From CAYTGM01 sp964437365 (GTDB taxonomy: Bacteria > Sumerlaeota > Sumerlaeia > SLMS01), in NCBI GenBank assembly GCA_964437365.1, contig CAYTGM010000038.1, positions 1-25,230 of the forward strand: a stretch of DNA of 25,230 nt, written 5' to 3'. The notes below the pieces were generated by a model that saw nothing but the letters and a program-made list of their open reading frames with translations, was not told the DNA's origin and searched no databases. The number at the start of each line of letters is the position of its first letter. Positions within the stretch are counted from its first letter, which is position 1. Below, piece by piece: positions 13,629 through 22,605 of this stretch. The translations under genes and the position numbers were made by a program.

Positions 13629-14623
13629 CAGGGGATCCTCCTTAACCAGAAAGCCCGCAGAAAGAACTCAAGTCCCAGCAAAAGCAGGGCGGGAAACCAC
13701 GCAAACATAAACTTCTCATTAAAGTCTGCCGTTTCGTCCGTTTCGATTTCTGTTTTTTCAAGCTGATCGATTTCCGCATAAATCTGGTTCAGAGACTTTT
13801 CATCAGTCGCATGAAAATACTGTCCGTCTGTCATCTCTGATATTTCTTTCAAAGCTTCAGCGTCAAAGCTTGCGGGAGCTCTGAAGTTGAAAGTCCGACC
13901 TCGTGCTCTCATGCCACCACCAACACCAATCGTATAGACGCGGACGTTAAGAGCTTTGGCAATCTCTGCTGCCTGCATCGGATTGATCTTTCCAGCATTA
14001 TTCTCGCCATCGGTCAGTAGAATCGCGACACGAGAACGTGCAATATCGGTTTTCTCTTCCTGCTGCTCCATTTGCTTAACAGCGAGGGCAAGGCCTTCAC
14101 CAATGGCTGTTCGTTGATTGCTGATAATCTTGTCCTGCACCGATGAGAGAAACAGCTTTGCTGTTTCCATATCCAGAGTTGGAGGGCACAAGACCGCTGC
14201 TGACTCACCGAAGAGAACAACACTGACGCGATCTGTCTTCCTGTTATCAACGAACTCGATGGCAGCCTCTTTTGCGGCTTCCAGTCTATTCGGAAGAAAA
14301 TCAGTTTCCTGCATCGACCCCGAAACATCCAGCACGAGAGCAATATCAATCCCCAAAGCACTGGTTGTATACTCGACGAATCCATATTGAGGCCTTGCAA
14401 GAGCGATGACTCCAAGACAAAGAGCAAGGCAGCGAACCCAGGGAAGGAAACGGAGCGCGCGAACCTTCAGAGTCTTGGGAAGTTGACCTACAAAAGAACT
14501 GTCACTGTACACAACGGAAGGGGTTTTCTTTTTCTCTCCACGAAGCTGAATAGCGAGAAGAATAAAAGGAATCGGCAATAATACCAGAAACCAGGGGTGG
14601 AAAAAGCGATAAACAAACTCCAT
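13628..14623 (-). CDS. batA: BatA-like von Willebrand factor A domain protein
   Basis: The 331-aa product has N-terminal transmembrane helices (FLVLLPIPFILLAIQL and LPWVRCLALCLGVIALA), a VWA domain (about 90-295) and a C-terminal transmembrane helix (FMFAWFPALLLLGLEFFL). The MIDAS motif is intact: DVSGSMQETDFLPNRLEAAK with DxSxS, and LLTDGENNAGKINP. GEGLALAVKQM and VRVYTIGVGG are typical of the family. It is the first of the VWA pair and begins just after the DUF4381-like gene, whose GAGGGGG serves as the ribosome binding site. Confidence 0.93.
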   Translation of the reverse strand: MEFVYRFFHPWFLVLLPIPFILLAIQLRGEKKKTPSVVYSDSSFVGQLPKTLKVRALRFLPWVRCLALCLGVIALARPQYGFVEYTTSALGIDIALVLDVSGSMQETDFLPNRLEAAKEAAIEFVDNRKTDRVSVVLFGESAAVLCPPTLDMETAKLFLSSVQDKIISNQRTAIGEGLALAVKQMEQQEEKTDIARSRVAILLTDGENNAGKINPMQAAEIAKALNVRVYTIGVGGGMRARGRTFNFRAPASFDAEALKEISEMTDGQYFHATDEKSLNQIYAEIDQLEKTEIETDETADFNEKFMFAWFPALLLLGLEFFLRAFWLRRIP

Positions 14624-14627
14624 TTTA

Positions 14628-15665
14628 TCAGGCAGCCCCCTCGTTTGTATTCTGCCCAGAAGAAGACTGACTTCCCTGAGCTGGTATATTGTCGAGTCTC
14701 ACCTTTTCCTGCTTCAGAAATCGACGTATAGTTTCGCAATCTTTCGATGCAAGATCTTCTGTTACAGGCTGATTCGCAAACTTCGCCATGACCGTGCGAT
14801 TTAGAATCTCAGGCAGGACCTCAGAGTCCTCTACGTTGGATAATTTACCATGGACAAGTTCTTCCGACAGTTCATCATCAGTCAGCTCCATCGCGTTGAA
14901 GGTATATTGGCGTTCAAAATACCGACGAACGATTCCTGACAGACCTGTATAATGGAGATTCGCCCCTTTAGTTCGATAGACATTGAGTGTCGAAAGCGCA
15001 TCAAGATCTGAGAGTGCTTCATCAACAGGAGGCAACAGAACGATATTTGCCTCAACAGCGACGCCGGTTGCTTTCGCACGACGTAGAATCAGAAGAATAA
15101 TCAGAATGGTAAGGATTAACAGGACAACAAGAACAATCGTGCCTATAATTAAATACTTCCATGTATAGTCGAATGGAATCCCCAAAGGATTCGTTGTTCC
15201 CTTGAGATTCTCAAGATTCGCTTCACCGGTAGGACCAGTAATTTCAACCTTAAAGAAAGGAATGCGTATTGTTTGCTTTTGGCCGTCATTGCCTACCGTT
15301 CCTGATAACTGGGCAGGACCAACTTCATATTCGCCAGGTTTGAGTCCTCTGACAGTAAGCTCAACGCGACCGGGCTCATCCATGACAGCTTTGCTGACAA
15401 AGAATAAGCGCTTTTGGTCTTCGGGGAATTCAACTTCGATGTTTTCCCAGCGCAGCTGCGCTGGCAGCTGAACCAGCAGCTCGATCGGAGCTCCTACTTC
15501 AGCGACCTTTGGTGAAAATTCAAGGTTAATACCTTCTGTTTCATCAGGCTTCGTTGGCAAAGGAACGCTAGTGTCTTCTGCATACGTATTGATTTGGATC
15601 ATACTAGTCAGAAGGAAGATCAGCAGGAGAACAGATGTAGGGAACCCATGGAATTGAAACTTCAT
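14628..15665 (-). CDS. DUF4381-like single-pass membrane protein
   Basis: The 345-aa product has a signal peptide, a periplasmic beta domain of about 140 residues (INLEFSPKVAEVGAPIELLV, GRVELTVRGLKPGEYEVGP) and one long transmembrane helix (YLIIGTIVLVVLLILTILI). Its cytoplasmic domain contains LSGIVRRYFERQYTFNAMEL and TDDELSEEL, the signature of the DUF4381 region found between DUF58 and BatA genes in many MoxR clusters. ATG 15665 is chosen over an upstream start because GGGGGGA lies about 4 nt before it and overlaps the end of the DUF58 gene; the stop of that gene is separated by a single base. Function unknown; probably part of the Bat membrane complex. Confidence 0.85.
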   Translation of the reverse strand: MKFQFHGFPTSVLLLIFLLTSMIQINTYAEDTSVPLPTKPDETEGINLEFSPKVAEVGAPIELLVQLPAQLRWENIEVEFPEDQKRLFFVSKAVMDEPGRVELTVRGLKPGEYEVGPAQLSGTVGNDGQKQTIRIPFFKVEITGPTGEANLENLKGTTNPLGIPFDYTWKYLIIGTIVLVVLLILTILIILLILRRAKATGVAVEANIVLLPPVDEALSDLDALSTLNVYRTKGANLHYTGLSGIVRRYFERQYTFNAMELTDDELSEELVHGKLSNVEDSEVLPEILNRTVMAKFANQPVTEDLASKDCETIRRFLKQEKVRLDNIPAQGSQSSSGQNTNEGAA

Positions 15666-15666
15666 A

Positions 15667-16554
15667 TTATCCCCCCAACCTGTGTATGCGCTGAGTAAAG
15701 AAATTGATAAGCGGAGGTGCAAAGTCTCTGTCTGTTCTCAAAGAAATATGATCTATTTTGAGGGAACTGAGCAAGCGATTCAGGTTAGAACGCTTCCGTG
15801 CGAAAATCTTCTCAGCCTCTTCACGGACCTTTTTGCTGGAAGTGTCGATCACGCCAACCTCACCTGTTTCCGCATCCTCAATAGTCAAAAGCCCAACATT
15901 GGGAAGTTTAATCTCTTTTGGATCGGTAATAGATATCGCAATAAGATCGTGCCTCTGTGAAGTAACAGCAAGGGAGCGACGTATATCCTGATCCTGAAAA
16001 TCGGAAATGAGGAAGACAATAGACTTTTTCTTCTGCAGCTTATTCAAGGTTTCCAGAGCACTCGCGATATTAGTTTTTTTGTGGTGAGCATCACGGATAA
16101 CTTCTCGTATCACGCGAAGTCCGTGCTGACGTCCTTTTTTGGGCGGTAGAAAAAGCTCTACTTCGTCCGAAAACAACATGAGCCCAACGCGATCATTATT
16201 GCGAATTGCCGAAAAAGCCAGAAGTGCAGTTACGATTGCTGCCAGTGATCGTTTCCTTCTTTTGACAGAACCAAAAACATTCGATGCAGATATATCGACG
16301 GCAAAGAAAACAGTTAACTCACGCTCTTCTACATAGCGCTTAACGTGAGGGTCTCCTGTGCGAGCCGTGACATTCCAGTCGATGAAGCGGATATCATCGC
16401 CAGCGTGATACTCTCGTACTTCGTTGAACTCCATCCCCTGCCCTTTGAAGGCGGAGTGGTATTCACCAGCCATAACGTTATTGACCATGCGCCGCGTCAT
16501 GATTTCAAGACGGCGTACGTCTCCCGCATCTTCTAATACTTCAGGTATAGGCAT
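15667..16554 (-). CDS. DUF58 domain protein of the MoxR/Bat cluster
   Basis: The 295-aa product begins RRMVNNVMAGEYHSAFKGQG at about residues 21-40 and contains GDDIRFIDWNVTARTGDPHVK. This is the hallmark of DUF58 proteins, where the IDWxxxAR box is nearly invariant. A VWA-like segment with AVDISASNVFGS follows (a DxSxS motif), then VFLISDFQD. No transmembrane segment is evident, so it is probably cytoplasmic and membrane-associated through partners. GGGAG lies 8 nt before the ATG. DUF58 proteins are the constant companions of MoxR AAA+ ATPases. Confidence 0.93.
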   Translation of the reverse strand: MPIPEVLEDAGDVRRLEIMTRRMVNNVMAGEYHSAFKGQGMEFNEVREYHAGDDIRFIDWNVTARTGDPHVKRYVEERELTVFFAVDISASNVFGSVKRRKRSLAAIVTALLAFSAIRNNDRVGLMLFSDEVELFLPPKKGRQHGLRVIREVIRDAHHKKTNIASALETLNKLQKKKSIVFLISDFQDQDIRRSLAVTSQRHDLIAISITDPKEIKLPNVGLLTIEDAETGEVGVIDTSSKKVREEAEKIFARKRSNLNRLLSSLKIDHISLRTDRDFAPPLINFFTQRIHRLGG

Positions 16555-16628
16555 GGCTCAACTCCCTGTCGATATACAGGAGGTGATGGACCAGATCGTT
16601 GAGCGGATATAATTACGCTTCAAGCGGG

Positions 16629-17663
16629 TCATGGAACCTCCACTTGATCGAAAATCTGCTTCACGACATCATCTGTGGTCAGTTCTTCTGCCTCGGCTTC
16701 GAAAGTGATTGCCAGACGATGGCGCAGTACATCTGGGCCGATAGCTTTTACGTCGTCAGGAGTCACATGAGCGCGTTTCTTTAAGAAGGCATGAGTCTTA
16801 GCAGCCACGATCAATGCAATTGAAGCACGAGGGCTGCCTCCTACAGAAATCACTTCTTCAAGCGCTCTTCCTTCATGCGAGCGAAAGTGGATATTATATT
16901 CACTTGGATTTCGAGTCGCACCAACCAGATCTAGAACATAATTCTTAACCTTATCGTCTATATAGATCTTATCGATGACTGCACGAGCTTCCTGAATTCT
17001 AGCTGGCTCAATAATTGGTGAAACCTTTGGTAAATCGGCGAAGGCGCCGCCAGGGTTTGATACGGAGGTCATCGAGTCGAGAATATTCTTCTCTTCGTCT
17101 CGTTTTGGATAGTCTATCCTGAGTTTAAAGAGAAAACGGTCAACCTGTGCTTCGGGAAGAGGGTAGGTACCTTCCTGCTCCAATGGGTTCTGAGTAGCGA
17201 GAACCATAAATGGATTCTCGAGCTTATAGGTTGTGTCTCCAATAGTAACCTGACGCTCCTGCATTGCTTCCAGCAGAGCTGCCTGAACTTTCGCCGGGGC
17301 GCGGTTAATTTCATCGGCAAGGACGATATTGGCGAACAGTGGCCCAAGCTTTGGCTCAAAGTTCTGTTCTTTCTGGTTGTATATCAGCGTTCCAATCAAG
17401 TCCGCCGGCAGCAGGTCGGGGGTAAACTGGATCCTTGAGAAATCCGCGTTCACTGCTTTGGCAAGCGTCTTACAGGTCAAAGTCTTGGCAAGACCAGGAA
17501 CCCCTTCCAGCAGGACGTGACTGTTAGATAGAAGGCCGATGATCAGTCGGTCGACCATGTATTTCTGGCCTACAACGACCTTGGAGATTTCTCCGGAGAG
17601 CTCTTCAACGAAAGAGCTGTGCTGTTCAACTTCACTGGTTAATTCTTCGAGTGTCGCACTCAT
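16629..17663 (-). CDS. moxR: MoxR family AAA+ ATPase
   Basis: The 344-aa product has the MoxR features in order: Walker A GVPGLAKT (about residues 54-61), Walker B IVLADEINRAPAKVQAALLE (about 112-131), sensor 1 LATQNPLEQEGTYPLPEAQ and the arginine-containing VDRFLFKL. A C-terminal lid domain carries HVTPDDVKAIGPDVLRHRL. MoxR proteins act as chaperone-like ATPases that mature or activate partner complexes through VWA proteins, here the DUF58, BatA and BatB products encoded next. A gap of 74 nt separates it from the DUF58 gene. The ribosome binding site (AAAGGA) is about 12 nt from the ATG, somewhat far. Confidence 0.95.
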   Translation of the reverse strand: MSATLEELTSEVEQHSSFVEELSGEISKVVVGQKYMVDRLIIGLLSNSHVLLEGVPGLAKTLTCKTLAKAVNADFSRIQFTPDLLPADLIGTLIYNQKEQNFEPKLGPLFANIVLADEINRAPAKVQAALLEAMQERQVTIGDTTYKLENPFMVLATQNPLEQEGTYPLPEAQVDRFLFKLRIDYPKRDEEKNILDSMTSVSNPGGAFADLPKVSPIIEPARIQEARAVIDKIYIDDKVKNYVLDLVGATRNPSEYNIHFRSHEGRALEEVISVGGSPRASIALIVAAKTHAFLKKRAHVTPDDVKAIGPDVLRHRLAITFEAEAEELTTDDVVKQIFDQVEVP

Positions 17664-17682
17664 AAGAGTGATCTATCCTTTA

Positions 17683-19230
17683 TTATTGATTAGTTGTCTG
17701 TAACTTTTCGATCTCTATATTCACTTCCACATCATCGCGTTTTACAGTAATAATGAAGGGCATGGTACGATCAACTTCTTTCAACGCTGCAGCAAAATCG
17801 TCATGATTTTCGACAAGAGCACCATCTACCCTCACGATAATATCGCCGTCCTTCAAAGCGGTTTGCTCGAGTGGCGAGTCTTCAGGTATATCCATGATGA
17901 TCAGCCCTCGATTGATAGACGCCGTCGGAGGGACTTCAAACAACTCAAGACCAAGGTAGGGATCAGCTTTGTCTTCTTCCAAGGTAGGATCCTCTTCGAC
18001 ATCCTGAAGTGAACCTACCTGGCGTTCCTGTCGCATATCATCGAGAATTCGTTCATCTGGTCTTTCGGCAAGATTCGCCACCACATCAACTTCAACTGGT
18101 TGTCTATCTTCGTTGATGCGGATCACACTAATCTCAACAGCTGAATTGACGGCGTTCGAAGTGATGACCTTAAGCATATGATCAGAGCTTGAAATCTGCT
18201 CCCCTTCTATCTCCGTGACAAGGTCATATTGCTGTAACCCGGCCACTTCCGCTGGACTGTTTTGCTCAACGTTTTCAATGATAACACCCATTGGAATGCT
18301 GATTCCATAGATATCCATCAGCTGAGGGCGCCGTGCGAGATTGCTCATGCGCACCCCTAGATATCCACGACGTACCCGGCCGAGGTCGATCAATTGATTA
18401 GAGATGCGTTTAGCATCATTACTCGGTATGGCAAAGCTCATCCCCTGCCAGTAACCTGTGTTGCTGATGATGGCATTGTTGATTCCGACGATATCTCCAT
18501 CGAGGTTAACCAACGGTCCCCCACTGTTTCCTGGCTGAATCACCGCGTCGGTCTGGAGAAGTCTTTCGAGAGATATATTGCTTCCAAGATAGCGTGATTT
18601 GCCGGAAACAATTCCTTTTGTGATCGTGTGGTTGAAATTCAAGGGGTTACCAAGGGCGAGCACGAATTCGCCAATGGCAACTTTATCTGAATCCGCGAAC
18701 TTCACAGGCTCAACTTGAAGATCCTCTGGCATAAGGAATTCGATTACTGCGAGGTCGCTCAGCCTGTCACGTCCGATCACTCGCAGACCTTCACCGCGCA
18801 GAATCGTCGTCTTGGAAAACTCAGTCGAATCTTCTTCCAACTCATGAAAAGTCAGCTTGAGTTCAGTCCTGTCGTTCAAGGGCTGAATGACATGGTGATT
18901 CGTCAAAACATAGCCAATATTGTCTTCGCGCCTGATCAGGACACCTGAACCAGAGACGGAGTCCTGAAAGGGCCCATCAATTCTGAAGTCGGGTCCTGGC
19001 TGAGCTGTTAGTGGGCTCTGCTCATCCTCCTCCTCATCTGAACCATCTTTCGGTTCGATGGAAATGTTTACAACCGAAGGCAGAACAAGCCTTGAAACAT
19101 CAATGTAAACATTTGCATCGAGCTGCCTGACGGCTGATTGAGCAGACACAGGCTTCGACCAACTCACTGCCACTAGTGAAAGTCCAATGAGAATCGCTTT
19201 GAATAATTTATGGTGAGGGACAATGTCCAT
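17683..19230 (-). CDS. htrA: HtrA/Deg family periplasmic serine protease with two PDZ domains
   Basis: The 515-aa product has a signal peptide ending PVSAQ (about residue 31). A trypsin-like domain follows with the complete triad: His113 in LTNHHVI, Asp159 in RLSDLAVIEF and Ser236 in QPGNSGGPL. Two PDZ domains follow (about 285-385, MGVIIENVEQNSPAEVAGLQ; and 425-505, ASINRGLIIMDIPEDSPLEQ). An acidic stretch (GSDEEEDEQS) lies in the region that forms the LA loop of DegP relatives. With no membrane anchor after cleavage it resembles DegP/DegQ more than DegS. GGGAG lies 8 nt before ATG 19230. It ends 19 nt before moxR, so it heads or belongs to the same operon. Confidence 0.95.
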   Translation of the reverse strand: MDIVPHHKLFKAILIGLSLVAVSWSKPVSAQSAVRQLDANVYIDVSRLVLPSVVNISIEPKDGSDEEEDEQSPLTAQPGPDFRIDGPFQDSVSGSGVLIRREDNIGYVLTNHHVIQPLNDRTELKLTFHELEEDSTEFSKTTILRGEGLRVIGRDRLSDLAVIEFLMPEDLQVEPVKFADSDKVAIGEFVLALGNPLNFNHTITKGIVSGKSRYLGSNISLERLLQTDAVIQPGNSGGPLVNLDGDIVGINNAIISNTGYWQGMSFAIPSNDAKRISNQLIDLGRVRRGYLGVRMSNLARRPQLMDIYGISIPMGVIIENVEQNSPAEVAGLQQYDLVTEIEGEQISSSDHMLKVITSNAVNSAVEISVIRINEDRQPVEVDVVANLAERPDERILDDMRQERQVGSLQDVEEDPTLEEDKADPYLGLELFEVPPTASINRGLIIMDIPEDSPLEQTALKDGDIIVRVDGALVENHDDFAAALKEVDRTMPFIITVKRDDVEVNIEIEKLQTTNQ

Positions 19231-19536
19231 TTAAGAAACTCCCTGTTTATGTACCGGGTCATCCGAACGGCTGGAAGATGAACCGAAACAATCTTTATAC
19301 CTTGTAGAGTAAAAGATGTGAGATAGCTGACAAGCGATATGTTTTGGTCTTATACGCCTATTTTATTAGCGTTTCGTGGAACGAGCAGAATCCACCGAGA
19401 TATTGTGACCAGCCAGTTCTTCAGGATGTTTGCTCGAATGATTGATATTCCTGAAATTCAGGTCAGGGCCGTCATCGACACTCAACACCCAAAACGGACA
19501 GGATGCGCCACTCTGACTCAAAATCTTGAAACAGGA
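19231..19536. other. Intergenic region upstream of htrA
   Basis: This 306-nt gap separates the 885-aa gene from htrA on the minus strand and is a likely place for an operon promoter. I see no strong sigma-70 boxes and no clear terminator. A short palindrome, CCTGAAATTCAGG, lies at about 19450-19462. The plus-strand open frame at 19339-19743 overlaps the end of the minus-strand gene and is not credible. Confidence 0.4.
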
Positions 19537-22194
19537 CTAGAAGATTTTGTACTTAATCTCGACTTCGTCTTCACTGTCCCTCGAACTGTCCGCTGGCTTC
19601 TCTTCAGCAGGTTCTTCATCTTTGGAAACGGAAAAATTCGTGAAGGGCGAAGGCTTCCCACCGTTTCTTGCTGCCGCCTGAGGCGGAGCAGGAGGAGCAA
19701 CTTCCTCATCATCGGGCAGTTCAACTTTCTTCGGAAGCATTGAACCCTTTGGCTCTTCAGGCTCAATCGGAGGAAGGTTTGGCTGGGGTGGCTGAGCCTG
19801 GGACTGTTCCTGCTGACGCCGTTGATCGGCATCCAGTTCAAATCTGGGTGGAACGAAAATATCCGAGACCTGAGAGTCGCGACTGCTTGGCGCCCTCTCT
19901 TTGATTCCCAGGAGATGCATCATGTTGCCGGTTAATGAACCATCCTTGGGAGCAGGTCCGCGTGGTACAAAATTATCCTTGGGTTTTTCCTGAACACCGG
20001 GGGCATCAGCACCAACAACGCCCTCAGGTCCTCTTATCTTGGACTCCCGAGTCACGTTCTTTGGCTGCACGGCGTTCCGATAAAGTACTCCATCATCGGC
20101 AATCGGCTCTTCAAGTTCTTTCGAGGCAAGTACGGTATCCCTGTTGATTTCAAGGCTTCGCATCTGAAGTGCGGCGTATTTTATCAGAGCCGAAGCCATG
20201 ACATCACTGACAGAGAGAACGATGCCTTTCGGCTGCCACCAGTCCGTATGAAAGATCTGACCGCCAACCATTCCTTCACGAGCGTTGAATTGTCCGTCAA
20301 CTTCGGCAACGAGCTGCATTGAAAAAAAGCGTGAGTCTTCTGCGCGATCAAAGTAGTAATCATCACCAAGGTATGAAGCGAGCTTCACTAAATCGCCGTA
20401 TATCAACAATCCAGATGGCCCGGTGGTTGGAGACGCCACAGAGGAAATGTCACCACCGCGTGTCTCAACACGATAGGCGCCGGCCATCGTCTGATAAGGG
20501 AAATCTACATTATAGGCAAATCGCCAGGTCATGCACAGGTCAGCCGCTTTTCTGGCAAGCCTCAACCATTTCGTATCTCGATCAATTTCGTATAATGCCA
20601 TATACGAGATCAACGCCCAGCGATAATCATCTGCAGAAGGTACACAGTATTGATCTTCCAGGGAACCATTCAGTTCCCACTGATGGAGCATCGATGAATA
20701 ATACTCGCCGGCACGACACGCAACTTCCTTAAAGTGCTCCCGCTGCAGAACTGATGCACCAAGGGCCAAAGCAGCAATCCATGCCATCCCGCCAGAGCCA
20801 GAAAAATCTGTCGGTCTTCCAGTCGTCAGATCGAAGTAAACAGGGAAACATCCATCATCACGCTGCGCTCCCATTGCGTAATTCAATGAGGAGAGAATCG
20901 CCTCAGCCCAGGAAAGATGCACCTGGTTATGTTTCAGCTCAAGACCTGTTGCCTTAAGCATGAAATAGATGGCTTCGGCAATGGTTCTAGAGTGCCCAGT
21001 TCCCTCTTCAGGGCCGAAACTACATGACCATCCATACTCCTCTGTCCATACGGGGAAGATTGTTCCGCAGGGTGAGAGTTCAGAACTGAACTTGTCAAAG
21101 ACTGAAGCTCCCGCATGGATAGCTTCACCATTGTTTCCTTCTCGTCCCGCCCAGAGCATCGTATAGGCAGGCAACCCGCCACTCAACCATCCCGCATGCA
21201 TGTGCGGTCGCTCTACATAGCTGCTGTCCCCTGCGAAATGACGGTCGAAACAGGCGGTCTCGTAAACAGCTGATTGCCGGTGGTCATAATGATACTTGAG
21301 CAGCCCATCGAAAGCGATTCCCTCAAGCTCCTCGGGAGCTGTAAGCCGAGGGGAAATCATGTACTTTTCCTTCAGCTGATTATATAGACTCCGAACCACA
21401 CGCCGATAAGCGTTCAAATCTGGCGCACCTGCACCGAAGACAACAGATGCTCGGATAGGAGTTTTCGATGGAAGGTAGATAAAAGTTTCTTCTGGATCGG
21501 TATCATCATCGTGACAGAAAGAAAACTTGGCGGGATACTCTCTATAGGGAAACTCAACACCAGAAACGGGATGCCCCGTATCCGTACTGAAATACAGACC
21601 GCTCATTCCAATACCATCGGGAGTCTCTTCTGATTCTCCGAAGGATGGCGGTGAATAAATATAGGAAAAAAGATTGTGAGTCCAGCAGCAGACAACAGGC
21701 AGTGCAGTTCGATCTGAGCGAACTGCCCACTCATTGCTGACAAGCTGACGTATATCTTTACCGAATTCCGAAAAGCCAGGAAAGATGCCCTCAACATTTT
21801 CAGGGCGATTCTTGTTATACATGAACCCAGGAATTAACCAGCGCGGATCGGCCTCGCCGGTTGCATCCAAGTGAACGGAAAACCTGACCTGCATATCATC
21901 AGAGGCGTTCTCGACTCTGAAGTTGACCTCGAGCCCATCAAGATCACGGCGATAGACGATTTCTCCATCGAGAGCAATTCGCTGTGTCACGGACCCATGA
22001 AAGGACGCTCGCCCATGTCCATTCGCATTAATGCGCTGAATGGTAAAGATCGCGGGAGGACGCTCCGCTTCAGTCATTCGAAACGTCAGCAAAGGCGCAG
22101 CTACCTGCTCCGTAGGGAGACCCTTACGGATGATTTTCAACCCTTGTTGTTCAAGAGAGATGAGGAAGCTTCCTAAGTCTACCTGTGATGCCAA
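19537..22194 (-). CDS. Large cytosolic protein, probable six-hairpin (alpha/alpha)6 glycan-active type, with disordered tail
   Basis: The 885-aa product has no signal peptide. Residues 1-270 look beta-rich (FTIQRINANGHGRASFHGS, LDGLEVNFRVENASDDMQV), like the super-sandwich domain in front of six-hairpin glycosidases. Residues 300-690 alternate helices with aromatic, glycine-rich loops (RPHMHAGWLSGGLPAYTMLW, GAQRDDGCFPVYFD, SADDYRWALISYMALYEID, FDRAEDSRFF), as in an (alpha/alpha)6 barrel. I cannot name the family or substrate. Residues from about 700 are Pro/Gln/Glu-rich and probably disordered. The start is TTG (22192-22194) with GGAG 8 nt upstream; no in-frame ATG precedes the conserved-looking region. 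It is upstream of htrA but separated by 306 nt, so it may be its own transcription unit. Confidence 0.75.
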   Translation of the reverse strand: MASQVDLGSFLISLEQQGLKIIRKGLPTEQVAAPLLTFRMTEAERPPAIFTIQRINANGHGRASFHGSVTQRIALDGEIVYRRDLDGLEVNFRVENASDDMQVRFSVHLDATGEADPRWLIPGFMYNKNRPENVEGIFPGFSEFGKDIRQLVSNEWAVRSDRTALPVVCCWTHNLFSYIYSPPSFGESEETPDGIGMSGLYFSTDTGHPVSGVEFPYREYPAKFSFCHDDDTDPEETFIYLPSKTPIRASVVFGAGAPDLNAYRRVVRSLYNQLKEKYMISPRLTAPEELEGIAFDGLLKYHYDHRQSAVYETACFDRHFAGDSSYVERPHMHAGWLSGGLPAYTMLWAGREGNNGEAIHAGASVFDKFSSELSPCGTIFPVWTEEYGWSCSFGPEEGTGHSRTIAEAIYFMLKATGLELKHNQVHLSWAEAILSSLNYAMGAQRDDGCFPVYFDLTTGRPTDFSGSGGMAWIAALALGASVLQREHFKEVACRAGEYYSSMLHQWELNGSLEDQYCVPSADDYRWALISYMALYEIDRDTKWLRLARKAADLCMTWRFAYNVDFPYQTMAGAYRVETRGGDISSVASPTTGPSGLLIYGDLVKLASYLGDDYYFDRAEDSRFFSMQLVAEVDGQFNAREGMVGGQIFHTDWWQPKGIVLSVSDVMASALIKYAALQMRSLEINRDTVLASKELEEPIADDGVLYRNAVQPKNVTRESKIRGPEGVVGADAPGVQEKPKDNFVPRGPAPKDGSLTGNMMHLLGIKERAPSSRDSQVSDIFVPPRFELDADQRRQQEQSQAQPPQPNLPPIEPEEPKGSMLPKKVELPDDEEVAPPAPPQAAARNGGKPSPFTNFSVSKDEEPAEEKPADSSRDSEDEVEIKYKIF

Positions 22195-22605
22195 CGAATA
22201 ATCTCCAGCAAGTTTATAGCTTATGACACTTCATAGTTAAAGGGAATCGCTATGCCCATGGCAAGCACGTTCTCCTTGTAGCTGCCAACGAACTTTCAGA
22301 GAAGCACAATGAATTTCGAGGGTAAACCATGAAAATAAATTCAACCCATGTTTCTTGAATGGTTCAGGCGAGGAACCAGGCTCCGGGGAGATCCAGAGTC
22401 CTGTGAACTGAGTCGAACAAAGGCGGGACAAGATACACCAAACCCAAAGAGCAAGCAAACCCCTGAAAACCGAGGAGATTCTTTTTGGTCTAAATATGCC
22501 TTGTATGAAATCCGGGATAAAGAGCGACATTGACGCGAGGAATGAAATCCGCTCTCTTCTTGCGCAGAGGTTACGAAATACTGTCGGCGGAAAACACCTT
22601 TTCAC
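22195..22605. other. Divergent intergenic region, no gene seen
   Basis: This 411-nt gap lies between the divergent 885-aa gene and the phosphatase-like/J-domain gene and must hold promoters for both. I found no tRNA, small RNA signature or strong palindrome. A minus-strand open frame at 22237-22638 overlaps the start of the plus-strand gene and shows no protein-like features. Confidence 0.4.
22213..22241 (-). promoter_or_regulatory. Possible weak promoter for the 885-aa gene
   Basis: On the minus strand TATAAA (22213-22218) lies 17 nt downstream of TTTAAC (22236-22241). The -10 is close to consensus, the -35 is poor. It sits about 20 nt upstream of the TTG start, which would give a short leader containing GGAG. 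Confidence 0.25.

Noticed and set aside
19339..19743. Plus-strand open frame of 134 codons
   Set aside because: Half of it is antisense to the disordered tail of the 885-aa protein, and it has no start signal or motif.
22360..22440. GC-rich GGCTCCGGGGAGATCC stretch that recalls a structural RNA
   Set aside because: It has none of the conserved parts of SRP RNA, RNase P RNA or tmRNA that I could check by eye.
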